From Pyropia haitanensis (taxonomy: Eukaryota; Rhodophyta; Bangiophyceae; Bangiales; Bangiaceae): 64,000 nt of DNA. The stretch covers positions 1,993,501 to 2,057,500 of the forward strand of contig SDUX01000006.1 of NCBI GenBank assembly GCA_008729055.1, read 5' to 3'. Shown here in pieces: positions 39,788-51,102 of this stretch (position 1 is the first letter of the stretch; each line of letters opens with the position of its first letter). The notes below the pieces were generated by a model that saw nothing but the letters and a program-made list of their open reading frames with translations, made no database searches and had not been told where the DNA came from. The translations under genes and the position numbers were made by a program.

Positions 39788-42729
39788 CCTGCCAAAGCAG
39801 CGCGTCGCCTCCATAGCCGTGGGAGCGCCCTGCAAGACGGACCTGGCCCCGTCGGCAGCCAGGCGGACGCAGGGCAGGGTAGACCCGCACCGCCTACGGC
39901 GCCGCCCATGCCCTCCCTGCTGACGACCGAGGCACAGGCGGCAGCCGAATTGGGGCAGCACGTCCCCCCATGCACGGTTGCCTGGCCGTGCACGCGGCCA
40001 GGCAGCCACACGCGCTCCCGAGCGACCACTCCGGGCGGTGGGTAGCAGCGAGGGCGGGAAATTCTTGACCGCCGGCGTACGGGACGAGCAGCCGCGGGGT
40101 CTCCTCTCCACCCGGCCGCGACGGTGAAAGCACCGGTCCCCCACCCCCCCATCCCCCCCCACGCCCTCCCACACAAGCAGTGTCAGTCCGGCAGACGTGG
40201 CCACCGCCCAAGCGTCAGCAGCTGGGGCGCCCTCCCAGCAGCACGCACGGCAACCGCCGTGCGGCATCGGGAATGCCGCAGCGTCGTCGCGAAGGCCGTA
40301 CAACGCGCCGCCGCCGCACCGCGCTCACCCAGGTCACCGCTGGCCGCGGTGAGCACGTGTCCCGCGGCGGCGCCGCACGTGGCCGGTGGCCGCCCGCCGC
40401 AAGCGACGCCGCGCCACGCACGGCCAGCCGTGGCCGCACCCCCCGCCCGATGGATGATTGTACGGAACGAGCAGGCGCACGCCGGCCGGCCACCCATCCA
40501 GCTCGATGGTGGTGCGTCGACCCCTTGTGCGTGTCCCACCGAGGCGGCACCCAGCAAACCGCCGCGGTGGCGGTCCTAGCATGCCGCCATGGACATAATG
40601 GCCGACGGCACGCTGTCCCACCGACCGAGAGGAAGTAGACGTGTGACGCAACGCAAGGCCCGCCACCGCCCAATTCCGGTGCCGCCGACCGGTACCGCCA
40701 GCAAGATCAGCCCATGTCCGCACCAAGAAGGTCGAGCGCTGGCCTTGGACAGCGGACGGCAATACCGCAGGGCAAAATAATAACGCGCATGGCGTGGTGG
40801 GCAGTGGAGAGCAGCGGTTGTCCCAGCGCCACAGGGACCAATTCGGCCCGCGGCTCGCTCACCGTCTTGCCGACAGACACGCATCGTTCGTCCTCGTGCG
40901 CTCCGCTCTCGAGAAGACAATTCTACTTCGACGGCTGGGCCAATGGAATGGAACAATTGTATAAAGTAATTGGTGTACGAAGCGACACATTCACGCTCAC
41001 GACAGTTTCGAAGTGCAACGTGCATGGAAGATGAGCGATGTGTTTTGATGAGTGCGGTCCACCGGGCGGGCGGGTTGTGAAGGGGACGGCCCCGGAGGCG
41101 GAGGTAGCACCAGCTTTGCGCGGGAGGGGGTGGGGGGGCAGCGGCCACGGTAGGCGCGACGTTGCATCTGGCTTGAGACCAACGCCCCGCCAAAGCATGC
41201 GCGTCCGTCCAGCCGCCAGCGCGGGCGGCACGGCGCTGCACTTCTGCGTTATTCTCGTCCAGAAGTCCGTAGGTCAGACCCATCTAAGCATCCGGCGCCG
41301 TGTGTCCCTCCTGGTCACCCATGGCGTTTGGGGAAGCGGTTCCACGGGAAAGGGCCTGTAGAGGAGGTGTCAGGGGGTGACGCGAGGCAGGGGGCGACGC
41401 GCCTTGCTCCCCGTGTCGGTCTTATTCGAGGGACAGCAACAACACAGATAGCCAAGCCGCCCGCCGAGGCAGCCACCGCAGTTGCTGGCGACTGCCGAAT
41501 CGATCGGCTATGAGGTCTGCATCCCACGTCGCGCGTTGGGAGCAACGGTGGGGGAGGGGCGCGAAGACCAAGCCCGACCCCTGCGATCGGTGCCTCGCAG
41601 ACCGCCGCATAAAACAGTGGGGCGGCATTTATCATACTGGGCGCTCCGGTTGAGTTGTTGCTGCTCCGGTGCGCCTCTTCTCTTTGTTCTTGCAGGTTGC
41701 GCTTGACGGCGGCGGTGCCGCCGCTGCCAAACCGCCGTGGGTGCCCCTGACTGGGTATGGTAGGCGGGAAGCGGCGGGTGGGGGGTCCGTAATCGTCTGC
41801 GTTTCCGTCCAGGCGCGTCCCCCGCCCCCCGCCGCCGCCGTGCCCGCCCCGCCAGTCCTTCCATCCGCCGCGCGTCGACGCCCACGCGACGCCACCGCGA
41901 CCGGGCGTAGCCGCCACGCCCACGCGCGGGGCGGAACGGCCGTGCCTGGCGGCCGAAACCCACTACCGGGTTGCGCTCCCCGCGCGAGCCGCACCGGCGG
42001 CGACGCACGGGGCGCGGCGCGGGCGCCCCGACGGGCCGCCCGCGGTGCCACGCGGTGCCACGCGCGGTCGCGCGGCACGGGCCGGGTGGCACCCGCTGAT
42101 CCCGTTTGGGACACTCGCCCCAGCGGGCGGCGGCCGCGGCGGGCGCTGCGCCCGTCACGCCGCCCATGGGGGTAGCGCACCCACCCGGTGCCGCCGCGGC
42201 CGCAGGCCGCCTCTCCCCAGTGTCGCTGTTCCCGCCGCCCACTTTTTTCCGCCCCCCACGATGGTCGTGGCGCCGCGCGGCGCACGCGCGCGCGCCCAAG
42301 CGACGGTGGCGGCACCCGGCCGGGATGGTGGCGCCACCCGGCGGGGGCCACCGCCGCTGCGCAGGGCGGGCTGGGCAGCCGTGCCCGCGCTTGGCCTTTC
42401 GGCCCCCCCGTGCCCACCATGGAGGCCGCGCAGGCGCCACGGTAACCGTCTGACCGCCGACGTCGCCGCGCGCCACTCCCGTCTCTGCCTCCCCCACCCA
42501 CGCCTCTCCCTTCCCCCTCCCCCCGTGTCCTGAGCTTGGAATCGTCTCATCCTCGTCCCCATTCCCCCCGGCGCCCCTCGCTCCACAGTGTCTCGGCATT
42601 GGCTGCTACCCCTGCTTGCGTGCTGCGACGACTGTGTCGGCAGCCGTACGTCGCCTCTTTGGCGCCAGTGCCTACGTCGACCGCCCTTGGCCGCCGGCCG
42701 ACCGGGACAGCTACCCTCCAACGGGAAGG
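39788..42729. other. Intergenic region, no recognised gene
   Basis: Nearly 3 kb. Several frames are open on both strands at 41630-42600, but all are Arg/Ala/Gly/Pro-rich. An AT-richer patch lies at 40900-41040. No motif, RNA gene or transposon hallmark was found. Confidence 0.4.
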
Positions 42730-43130
42730 ATGGGCAACGCCGCCGTGGCCACGGCTACCGCCGGCGCTGGCGCGAGTGCGGGCACCTCGCCCCGGTCGTT
42801 GGCGGCAGTGCCAGGCGCGGCGGCGGCGACCGTCGCCGAGCCCGCCTGGTGCCTGCCCCGCTGGCCCGCCGCGACCGACCGCTGCCCGTCGCTGCCCGGG
42901 GATGGGGGTGGCGGTCACACGCCACCGCCGCATGGCGGCGGTCGCATTAGGACTGCGGGTGCCTGCCGCAGCATTCGCAGCAGCGGCGATGGGGGCGGTG
43001 GTGGCGGTGGCGGCGGCGACCGCGGTGGTGGGGCGGCCGTCGGCTGCCGCCTGGTAGGCGGCAGCGCCCTCCTCGCCGCCCTGTGGTCGATGCTCACCCC
43101 CCCTCCCCCCGCTCCCTCTGCCCAGCAGGG

Positions 43131-43161
<31 letters not shown>

Positions 43162-43920
43162 GCGACAGCGGCGCCCCCCCCCCCCCCTACCTCCCCCTGG
43201 ACATCCTCGAGCTCATCGCCGCGGCGTCCCCCCCCGTCACCCTCGCCGCCCTCCGGCGGGTCTCCCCCGCCCTCCGCTCCCGAATCGACACCCCCTCCTT
43301 TATCGCGGCCTACACGCTGCGCCCGCCGCCGGCAGCGGCGGCGGCGGCGGGCGCCCAAGGGGGTGGCGGGGGTGCGCCTCCCTCGGCGCAGGCCGCCTTT
43401 TACGCCGCCGCCACCACCGGCAACGCGGTGGTGGTGGCAGCGCTGGCGCGGCGCCGTGACGTGGCCGTCGACGGCGGCCGCGGCTACGCCCTCCGCGCCG
43501 CCGCGCACAGCGGCGACGGGGCGGTGGTGGCGGCGCTCCTCGACGCGGGCGCCGACGTGGCCACGCCGGGGGGGGCGGGGGGGGTGGCGTTGCAGCTGGC
43601 CGCCGACGGTGGGCACGCGGGAGTGGTGGCGGCGCTGCTGCGGGGGGGGCGGATGTGGAGGGGGGGGGGGGGGGGGGGGGGGGGCCGCTCCGCGCCGCTT
43701 GTGCCCGGGGGCACGCGGGGGTGGTGCGGCTGCTGTTGGCGGGGGGGGGGGACCCGAGTGTGGGGGGGGGGTGTGCTGGCGGCTCGCCGAGGCGGGCGGG
43801 TGGACCGAGGTGACGCGCCTGCTGGGGGAGGCCGCGGCGGCGACGGCGGCGGTACTGGCACCGACAATGGTGCCGCCGTCTTCCCCTCCACTTGTGACAG
43901 CCACGGCGGGGGGCACTTGA
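42730..43920 (+). CDS. F-box-like/ankyrin-repeat protein (three frame steps in C/G runs)
   Basis: The start is the ATG at 42730 (MGNAAVATATAG) or possibly that at 43090. After a Gly/Ala-rich lead come YLPLDILELIAAASPPVTLA and ALRRVSPALRSRI, resembling a short F-box-like helix pair. Ankyrin-type repeats follow: AAFYAAATTGNAVVVAALAR, ALRAAAHSGDGAVVAALLDA, ALQLAADGGHAGVVAALLRG, LRAACARGHAGVVRLLLAGG and LAEAGGWTEVTRLLGEAA. The chain stops at 43920. The frame steps by one missing base in the runs at about 43171-43183, 43642-43649 and 43763-43777, giving about 397 residues. Ankyrin repeats bind proteins, and with an F-box they would select targets for SCF ubiquitin ligases. The F-box call is weak; the ankyrins are firm. 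Confidence 0.72.
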
Positions 43921-45448
43921 CCCTGCAGCTGCACCGCGAGCGACTGCCCGCCAACAGGCTGTCCAGGGCGCGGATGTACTGAGCGTCGGGGGTCACCGGC
44001 CGCCTCCGCGGCGGCGCCGCCATCGCGCACCGGCCGCGGACACCTGCGCGGCGATCGGCGTCGGGGAGAGCGGCCACGCCGCCGCCATCCGTGGAGCGTA
44101 GACCATCGTAGCCGAGCCCGCGGTCGTGGCGGCGGCGTGTGCCACGCCGCGCCGCTGCCGTTCGCGCGACTTGGCCGTCGCTGGTGCCCCCGCTCTGGCG
44201 GCCGTGACCATCGCCTCGTCGCATGCGCGCCCCCTCCCGCCCACCACTGCCGCCGCCCATGACGCCGTCGCCGCCACTGCCGCCGCCGCTGCTGCCTCGC
44301 GCGCCGGCGTTTCGAGCCGGAGCGTGGGCGCCCCATCCCCCCTTTCCCCTCCTGCTTCTCGGAAAACCACCTGCGGCTCCCACCATGTGCACGCCACCCC
44401 CCCGTCGCGGCGGGGTTCGACGCCCCCCGCTTTCTGCGGCCATCGCCGCCGCTATATAAATTCCCGACAATACCTGCCCTTTGTTCACGCCCCCCAATGA
44501 GAGTAAACAGCGTGCCACCGCGGAGGCAGGAAGGCAGGAGAGGAGAAACAAAGCAGAGAGAAGAGAGAGAAAGAGGAGAGAGACAAGGCGGCCGACAGAG
44601 ACACCGAGGGGCTTCAAGCTGGAAAGGTGGGGGGGGCGCGAGGGAAGACGAATGTGCCGGCCGACGACGGCCGGTGCGTGCGTCCCCGCGCCTCGCGTCT
44701 TGAGCACCGTCGGGCGGACAGGTGGCCCCGCCGCGCCGGATACACCAAGTAGTCCGCCGGGGAGATTGGGATCCCACCCGCTAGAGGCGGACGCATAACG
44801 CCTTAAACCTCACAAACAAGACACAACACGCGCGCGACGGGCCGCGGCTTTCCCCTCCTCGAGAGCCGCCCCCTCCTGCGCATGGACATGCACGTACCCG
44901 CACACACATACGTACGTACACCAGCCGATGTGGGCCCTGCAGTCAATGTGACGGCGCGTGGCCGCTGGGGTGCGCGCCCGCTTCTCCGCGTGACGATGCA
45001 GCGGGGGGTGGCGGTGGGCGCCAAGGGGCGCGGACGGAAGCGCTTGCCTACAAACTGTTTTGTGCTCTCTGGTTGGGTGTCGTCGGCGTGTGCAAAACTC
45101 TGGACTGTTCCAGATCCCTCCCCGATTTGCGTGGAAGCGTCTGTCGCGGTTCTGGGAACCAATGGATGCTGCGGCTACAGCAAGGCCTTCCCACGCTCAC
45201 AAATGGGATTGATCCCGCCACGTGGTGCCCGCTCCGCCGACGCACCGTGTGAGCGCCCCGACTTCCCGGCAGGGTTTCTTTGGCTGTGGAACGATCGAGA
45301 TGCTCCCATGCGCGCCGCGCAGAGGCCAGGCGCGCTCCTCGCCCAGCTGCTTGCGGGGCGGGCGCAGCCCCGCGGCACGTAGGCCTGCGGGCAACACAGG
45401 CGGTGGCCGCTCCCATGCTGCGCGCAAGCGCGGCTGCTCGGCTGTAGC
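43921..45448. other. Intergenic region before Hsp20
   Basis: The region contains Gly/Arg-rich open frames on the minus strand (43484-44707 and 43993-44397) and a purine-rich GAGA-like stretch at 44520-44600. None has a recognisable domain. Possible heat-shock-type half sites (GTTCCAGA near 45103 and GGTTCTGGGAACC near 45150, followed by CCAAT) lie about 470-520 bases upstream of the Hsp20 ATG. Confidence 0.4.
44453..44460 (+). promoter_or_regulatory. TATATAAA box of an unassigned promoter
   Basis: A canonical TATATAAA stands in very GC-rich surroundings. On the + strand the first ATG downstream (44497) opens only a 68-codon Arg/Glu-rich frame. On the minus strand TTTATATA precedes an ATG at about 44434 in a Gly/Arg-rich frame. 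Neither product is recognised. Confidence 0.4.
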
Positions 45449-45454
45449 TATAAG
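45449..45454 (+). promoter_or_regulatory. TATA box of the Hsp20 gene
   Basis: TATAAG lies about 175 bases before the Hsp20 start codon and predicts transcription from about 45480. The leader between is CT-rich near the ATG. Confidence 0.55.
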
Positions 45455-45625
45455 TACGCTCCGAGTTGCGGGTCGATAGGCGCCGCTCTCGGTCATCGCA
45501 CTCACCCATCCACACTCGACCAAGACGTACAAAACACCCCATCATCCATCCCGCCGTTCTCTGGACAACCTCCCCCTGCCGCGCTGCACTTGCACCTGCT
45601 GCCCTACCCCCTTTATCTCATCAAG

Positions 45626-46144
45626 ATGGACCTGTTTGCACTGGACCTGTTCAACCCCCCGTCCGCGCCCCAGCGCCGTGGGCGCACCGTTGACCCGTGG
45701 GGCCTCTGGCGCCCCATGACGGACCCGTCGTGGGTGCAGTCCATGTCGGTCTGGCAGCCCCACTCGGCGGTCAGCCGCTCTGATGATGGCAAGATGCTCA
45801 ACATCCGCTTTGAGACGCCCGGGTTTTCCCGCGACCGCCTCAACATTGAGCTGAGCGACGACCACACCCTGCTGACCGTCTCGGGCTCCATGCGTAAGGA
45901 GACCCCCGCGGCGGACGGCGACGCGGCTGCCGAGCCTGGCGCCGCGCAGCGTAACCCGTGGGCGAGCGTGGAGGAGCGCCAGTTTTCCCAGTCCTACCGC
46001 CTTCCCCGAGACGCGAATGTGGAGGCTATCAAGGCGGACTATGAGCACGGGGTGCTGGCGATTTCGGTGCCGACCAAGGGTGCTGAGGCGCTACCGGAGA
46101 AGCGGACGATTGCGATTGAGGACAAGGACCCGGCCAAGGCGTAG
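45626..46144 (+). CDS. Small heat shock protein (Hsp20/alpha-crystallin family)
   Basis: The protein is 172 residues from the ATG at 45626 (MDLFALDLFNPPSAPQ). The alpha-crystallin domain spans about residues 45-150. It contains KMLNIRFETPGFSRDRLNIE, TLLTVSGSMRKE, RQFSQSYRLPRDANVEAIKA and the family hallmark DYEHGVLAISVPT. The C-terminal extension has an IxI anchor as TIAIED for oligomer assembly. Small Hsps hold unfolding proteins in a refoldable state, without ATP, in the cytosol. No transit or signal peptide is present. The gene is intronless, common for heat-shock genes, with a TATA box 175 bases upstream. The loop between beta strands (TPAADGDAAAEPGAAQ) is longer and more Ala-rich than usual. 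It converges on the branching enzyme gene. Confidence 0.93.
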   Translation: MDLFALDLFNPPSAPQRRGRTVDPWGLWRPMTDPSWVQSMSVWQPHSAVSRSDDGKMLNIRFETPGFSRDRLNIELSDDHTLLTVSGSMRKETPAADGDAAAEPGAAQRNPWASVEERQFSQSYRLPRDANVEAIKADYEHGVLAISVPTKGAEALPEKRTIAIEDKDPAKA

Positions 46145-46800
46145 TCCCAGTAGACTGCTGTGACAGGTTTGTGTGAGGTCGGTAGCAGAGCGCCGTGGGA
46201 CATCTGTGTATTGTGTGACCTGCGCGCTTAACGTTGCTCTTTCATGCTTCGATACTCTCGAATGCCTTGTGGCATGCTCTGTTTATAAAGTTGAGTTGCA
46301 GCGTGTCGATTATCTGCCATGAGAACAGGGAGAGCGTGGGCTGTCTTGCGCGGCTAGGCCTCACACTCGTACCAACAGGGAAACACTGATTGCGGAGTGA
46401 AAGCAGCGGGGCACGTCCAGAACGCAGTCTCCACCAAAGACACACTTTTGGCGGTTGCAGCCCCCTCTTGACGCAGAGTTGTGTGACCAGAGAGGGGAGA
46501 TGTCCGGCGGGGAGATGCCCGGCAGAAGACAGCTGTGGCCGGCTCGCTGGAGACGACAGGAGCACAACACCAACCCGGTTCACTCGACGCACCTCCAGCC
46601 AGTACTTTCCCATACACAGCCGCCCATGGCCGTTTCAGGAGTTGTCGAGTCACACCTACAGACACACACGAGATACCGCCTCGGACCTCACAACGGACCA
46701 GGACATAACAAAAAAAAAACAGATGAAGGGAAGCCACCCACAAAAGAAAGATCAGGATACCACAGCATGTGCAAAGGCCCAAGGCAAGGTAGGGAAAGAC
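46145..46800. other. Convergent 3' region between Hsp20 and branching enzyme
   Basis: This 656-base stretch should contain both 3'UTRs and polyadenylation regions. It is more AT-rich than its surroundings (46210-46330 and an A run at 46710-46718). No gene is supported. Confidence 0.55.
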
Positions 46801-49567
46801 TTAGGCAGAGGCCTTCTTGGCTCCATCTGCCTTCACAGCCTCTTCCGGGGCAGCCGCGTCTGTTGGGGAAGCAGCAGTCTTGGCTGCGGGCGCCGCCTTA
46901 GCCGCGTCAACCTCAGCGACAGTCTCTGCTGTAGTCGCCGCCGCAGCCGCAGGTGCCGCCTTGTGCGCTGCCTCCTCCGCCTTCGAGTCCAGCTCAAAGC
47001 AATGATACACTTGGCAGGTGCGCGACGGCAGGTACAACTGGAGCGAGTGAGACCGCGACTGCCATGGCGAGCTGGAGGTCCGGTGCACCACGTGCCAGTG
47101 TACCCGGCCTTGGCCACCCACGTTGGTCCCGTCCGAATCTAGCACCAGGCGGTACTTTCCGCCCCAGTGAGTGCCGATGCGGTAATCGGTGTACGACTTG
47201 GTAGGATGGAAGTTGAAGACAAACAGCAGCCGGTCTCCCTTCTCAAACGCCACCACCTTGTCCTGGTCATGCGCAAGCACAACGTACTGGTGCACCGCCT
47301 TGCGGCAAAAGAAGTGGCTGGTCTCAAGCTCGTGCATCAGCTTCTCCCACAGCTGCATATGGGAGTAGCGGAGGCCCTTGTTGTCCGCCAGGTCCCACCG
47401 CCGCCGCGCCTTCTCGTACGAAAAACCGTTGCCGGCCCGAGGGAAGTCCACCCACTCGGGGTGACCAAACTCGTTGCCCATGAAGGTCAGGTAGCCTTCA
47501 CCAGCCAAGCCATAAGAGATCAGCCGGATCATTTTGTGCAGCGCGATACCGCGCTCCACCACCGGGGATTGTTGATCCATCCCCATGCTAGTGTACATAG
47601 CCGCGTCCATTAGCCAAAAAGCCAGCGTCTTATCCCCCACCAGCGCCTGGTCGTGGGACTCAGCGTAGCCAATGGTGGCCTCGTTCCAACGCCGGTTGGT
47701 CAGGGTGAACGCAATATTGCCCATGTTCCACGCCTCGTCCTTCTCCTTGGACAGCAGCTCAATCCACTTGTCAGGCACAGACATGCCCAACCGGTAGTCA
47801 AAGCCCAACCCGCCCTCCACGACCGGGCGGCACACGGTAGGCATGCCCGACACGTCCTCAGCAATGGTGATTCCCGAATCCGGGTTCACCTGCCGCACAA
47901 GGTCGTTCGCCAACATGAGGTAGACGCACGCGTCAACATCGACGTGCATGCCAAAGTACTCGCGGTAGTCGCCCGAGAACTGCACCTGGATGCCGTGGTG
48001 CTTGTACAGCATGGACGTAACCCCGTCAAAGCGGAACCCGTCAAAGTGGTACTCCTCCATGTACCAGCGCAGGTTGGAAAGCAGGAAGCGAATAACCTCC
48101 CACTGCCCATAGTTGAACAGCCGCGAGTCCCACAGCGAGTGCCGACCGCGCTCGCCCTCATGGAAGTACTGGTGGTCGGTGCCATCAAACTGGTTGATCC
48201 CATCCATCGAGTTGGAGGAGGCGTGGCTGTGAACGACATCCATCAGGACAACAAGCCCCATGCCATGCGCCGTGTCAATCAAGCGCTTGAGCCCTTCTGG
48301 ATCGCCGCTCCGAGAAGAAATGGCAAAAAAGTTGGTGACGTGGTAACCAAAAGAACCGTAGTACGCATGCTCCATGATGGCCATAATCTGGATGGCTGTG
48401 AAGCCCAGGTCCTTAATCCGCGGCAGGATGTTGTCGGTGAATTCGTCGTAGGTGCCCACCTTGGGGTCGGCCGAGCCCATCCCGACGTGGCATTCGTAGA
48501 TGCGCATGCACTCTGGGGCCGGGGGGTGCTTCTGGTGCTTCCACTGGTACTTGTGCTCCTCCGGCGGGTTCCAAAACACCGTATCAAACAGGAGCGTCGA
48601 CGGGTTCTGGATGAGGTACGTGGCCCACGCCGGGTTCCGATCCAGGTGCATCCCGCCGGGAGTCACAATGCACACCTTCACCTTGGAGCCGTGCGGCACC
48701 GCCGGGGAACCGTCCTCATTGTCCGGAATGGTGGTCGTCCAAATCCCAAACTCCCCACGCGTCAGCTGATGCGAGTTCCGGTTCCAGCCGTTGAAGTCGC
48801 CAAAGACAGACACGGACTGAGCGCCAGGAGCCCACTCACGGTACTCAACGCCCCCCTCTACAGCGTGCAGGCCAAACGACTTGTAGGACTGCGCAAACTT
48901 TCCCAGGCCGCCTTCGCTCTCCTCGATGGCGTTTTTGATCTCGTTGTACTTGGTGAAGCTGCAGAGAAAAGTAGCAACCGGGAGAGACATTCGAGGGGAC
49001 CAACACGTACACAAACGGGGGCCGTCAGATGCCAAGCTCACATGCACAAGCTAGGCACGGCAAGCACGACCCACACACACCAAGAATGCCAAACAAAAAA
49101 GGCACGCCTACAGTAAAGAAGCCAATACGCTGTATCACCCGCGCACCGTGCCATAAAATAACGTACCGATACCGCAGCGAATCCGCATAAGGCTCCAGGT
49201 AGCGGTCGGCGGCAATCACCTGGGTGCCATCCTTCTTATCCTTCCAAGCTGCGCACAAAAAAACAAAAAGGTGAGAACCGCACACACACAGACGAGGCAA
49301 GGAGCGAACGCGGCGGGGGTTGAGTCAGTGCCGTTGCATGGCCGCAGGGTGCGAGAAGGCACCACAGAGCACACTGCATCCAGAGGATGCGTCGCGCAGG
49401 CGGCAGGGGGCGCGTACAGCCCACCCCCAGGCAGCCAGGGGGAGCAACGCGCTGCCAGCAAGTCCGCAGGGCCTCCGCTCCAGCAACCAACATCATCAAT
49501 AGCACGCAGAGCGCGGAAGACAAGGAGGCCGCCACCTACCATCAAAGTGGCCATCCTTCTCCGCCAT
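46801..49567 (-). CDS. GBE1: 1,4-alpha-glucan branching enzyme, GH13 (three exons)
   Basis: The exons on the minus strand are 49567-49540 (28 bases), 49248-49167 (82) and 48958-46801, giving 755 residues. The joined start reads MAEKDGHFDAWKDKKDG, and LRYR joins FTKYNEIK exactly as in eukaryotic branching enzymes. A CBM48 region follows (EYREWAPGAQSVSVFGDFNG). The GH13 barrel has FDGFRFDGVTSM with the nucleophile Asp (about 346), ITIAEDVSGMP with the acid Glu (about 402) and ESHDQALVGD with the transition-state Asp (about 469). It forms alpha-1,6 branches in starch or glycogen. The lack of a transit peptide fits cytosolic floridean starch. After the normal end it carries an odd Ala/Lys/Glu-rich tail of about 65 residues (AAPAAAAATTAETVAEVDAA and on). 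Donors are GTAGGT and GTACGT; acceptors are GCGCAG and CTGCAG. Confidence 0.96.
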
Positions 49568-50696
49568 GGTGGGCGTGCGTCGGCGTCGCCGGGGCGGGCC
49601 ACACCGGCGCCTGTCGAGCCGCCGACGGCACCCCCCGCGCTGAGCTCGCCGCCGCCTCAAAGCGCCAACCGCCGCTGCCCGGGATCACCACCCTCCCTGA
49701 TGGTGCCTATAGGAGGGGGGTCGTGGAGCGGTGCCGATGCGGCGGAGGGCCGCTACGGCGGACAGGGAGAGCCGACGGTCCGGGTCGTCGCCGAGGCACC
49801 GGCCACGCTCCCTGACCTCTGATGGTGGGGGTCGCCGCGCCACGCGACGGCCGAGTAAGTGCAAATGCGTCGAGCAGCCCACAGAGCACGGTCAAACATT
49901 ACAGAGGGGCCTGCAAACCGCCCAGCCTGGACCGCCGCGGCCCGGGGCCACGTGGGCGGGGGCACGCGGCGGTCCCTCCCATGCCCCTCTGGGCAGTAGA
50001 GTGGGATCCAGAGGGCACGGAATGGGGCCCCCCGCCGACCTCCGAGGGGCTCCCACCAGCACACCTGGGGGGGCGGATCCGCGTGTACCAGGCTGGATCC
50101 CCAAGCGAGTGGCCAGGAGCGGGCGAGGCGATCCGTCCCCAATATGACAGACGCAAAGACGAACAACTTCCCTCTATTTTCTGGCAACCGCCTGCCTCCC
50201 CACCCCACGTGATCCACCTGGAAGCAGGGTCCAATACGGCACGCTCGGCGTTGCGTTTTTGGTGCACGGAACCGCCACTATGCGATGGGGCGCTCGTGGG
50301 CCTCACATCCTTGCGGCGTGACGATTCATCGTTGAATCGACCGATCAGACGGCGTTCGTTACGCCATGCACCGAACATTGGACAATATTTTTATCATTGA
50401 ATAGTGGACACCAGCAGTAGTTCACATCGGGACACGACACCGCCCGCAATTGCAAAAAAATACAAGGACTGGGTCACCAGGGGTGTGCGCTGTCGCGGTC
50501 GCGCGCTGTGTCCCCTTCCCGACGCGCAACCACGCACCGCTGCGTCGCGTCATCGCCGCCGGCCCGCCTCTGCGGCCGCGTGCCGCCCGTCGCCCATCCC
50601 CGCGCACCGTCCCAGTGGCTGCCGCGGCTCTTCTCTTCGTCCGCCTGCCGCATCCCCTCTCCGCCGCCGCCGCTGCGCCGCGGCATCCGTGGGGCC
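49568..50696. other. Divergent intergenic region between branching enzyme and AAAP transporter
   Basis: This 1.1 kb should hold both promoters. An AT-richer patch at 50380-50460 (ATATTTTTATCATTG) is nearest to the transporter, and a TATAGG-like word on the minus strand near 49707 is about 140 bases before the branching enzyme ATG. No gene is supported. Confidence 0.5.
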
Positions 50697-51045
50697 ATGG
50701 TGCGGGCGGGCCCCCACAGCGGCGGCGCCCCCCCCGCGGCGGGGGTGGTGCACCCGCCCCCCCCCCCCGCGCACCCCCCCCCTGCCCTACCGCCCCCCGA
50801 CGCGGACCGGCACCCCGGCGTGGAGTTTGCGCTCGCGGTGACGACCACCCTCAAGGCCTTCCTCGGCCTCAACACGCAGAGCACGCCGTACGCATTTGCG
50901 GTGGCCGGCCTCGGCCGCGGCGCCGCCGCGCTCACGGTCCTCGTCGGGATGACGCTCTACTGCTGCGTGTCGCTCGTGGATGCAAAGGACGCGCTCGTCG
51001 TGGCGGGAGTTCTGGGTGGCGACGACGGCGGGGGGGGGGGGGAGC

Positions 51046-51102
<57 letters not shown>

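Noticed and set aside
44497..44703. 68-codon Arg/Glu-rich ORF after a TATATAAA box
   Set aside because: It is a purine-rich repeat translation with no similarity; the promoter word alone is not enough.
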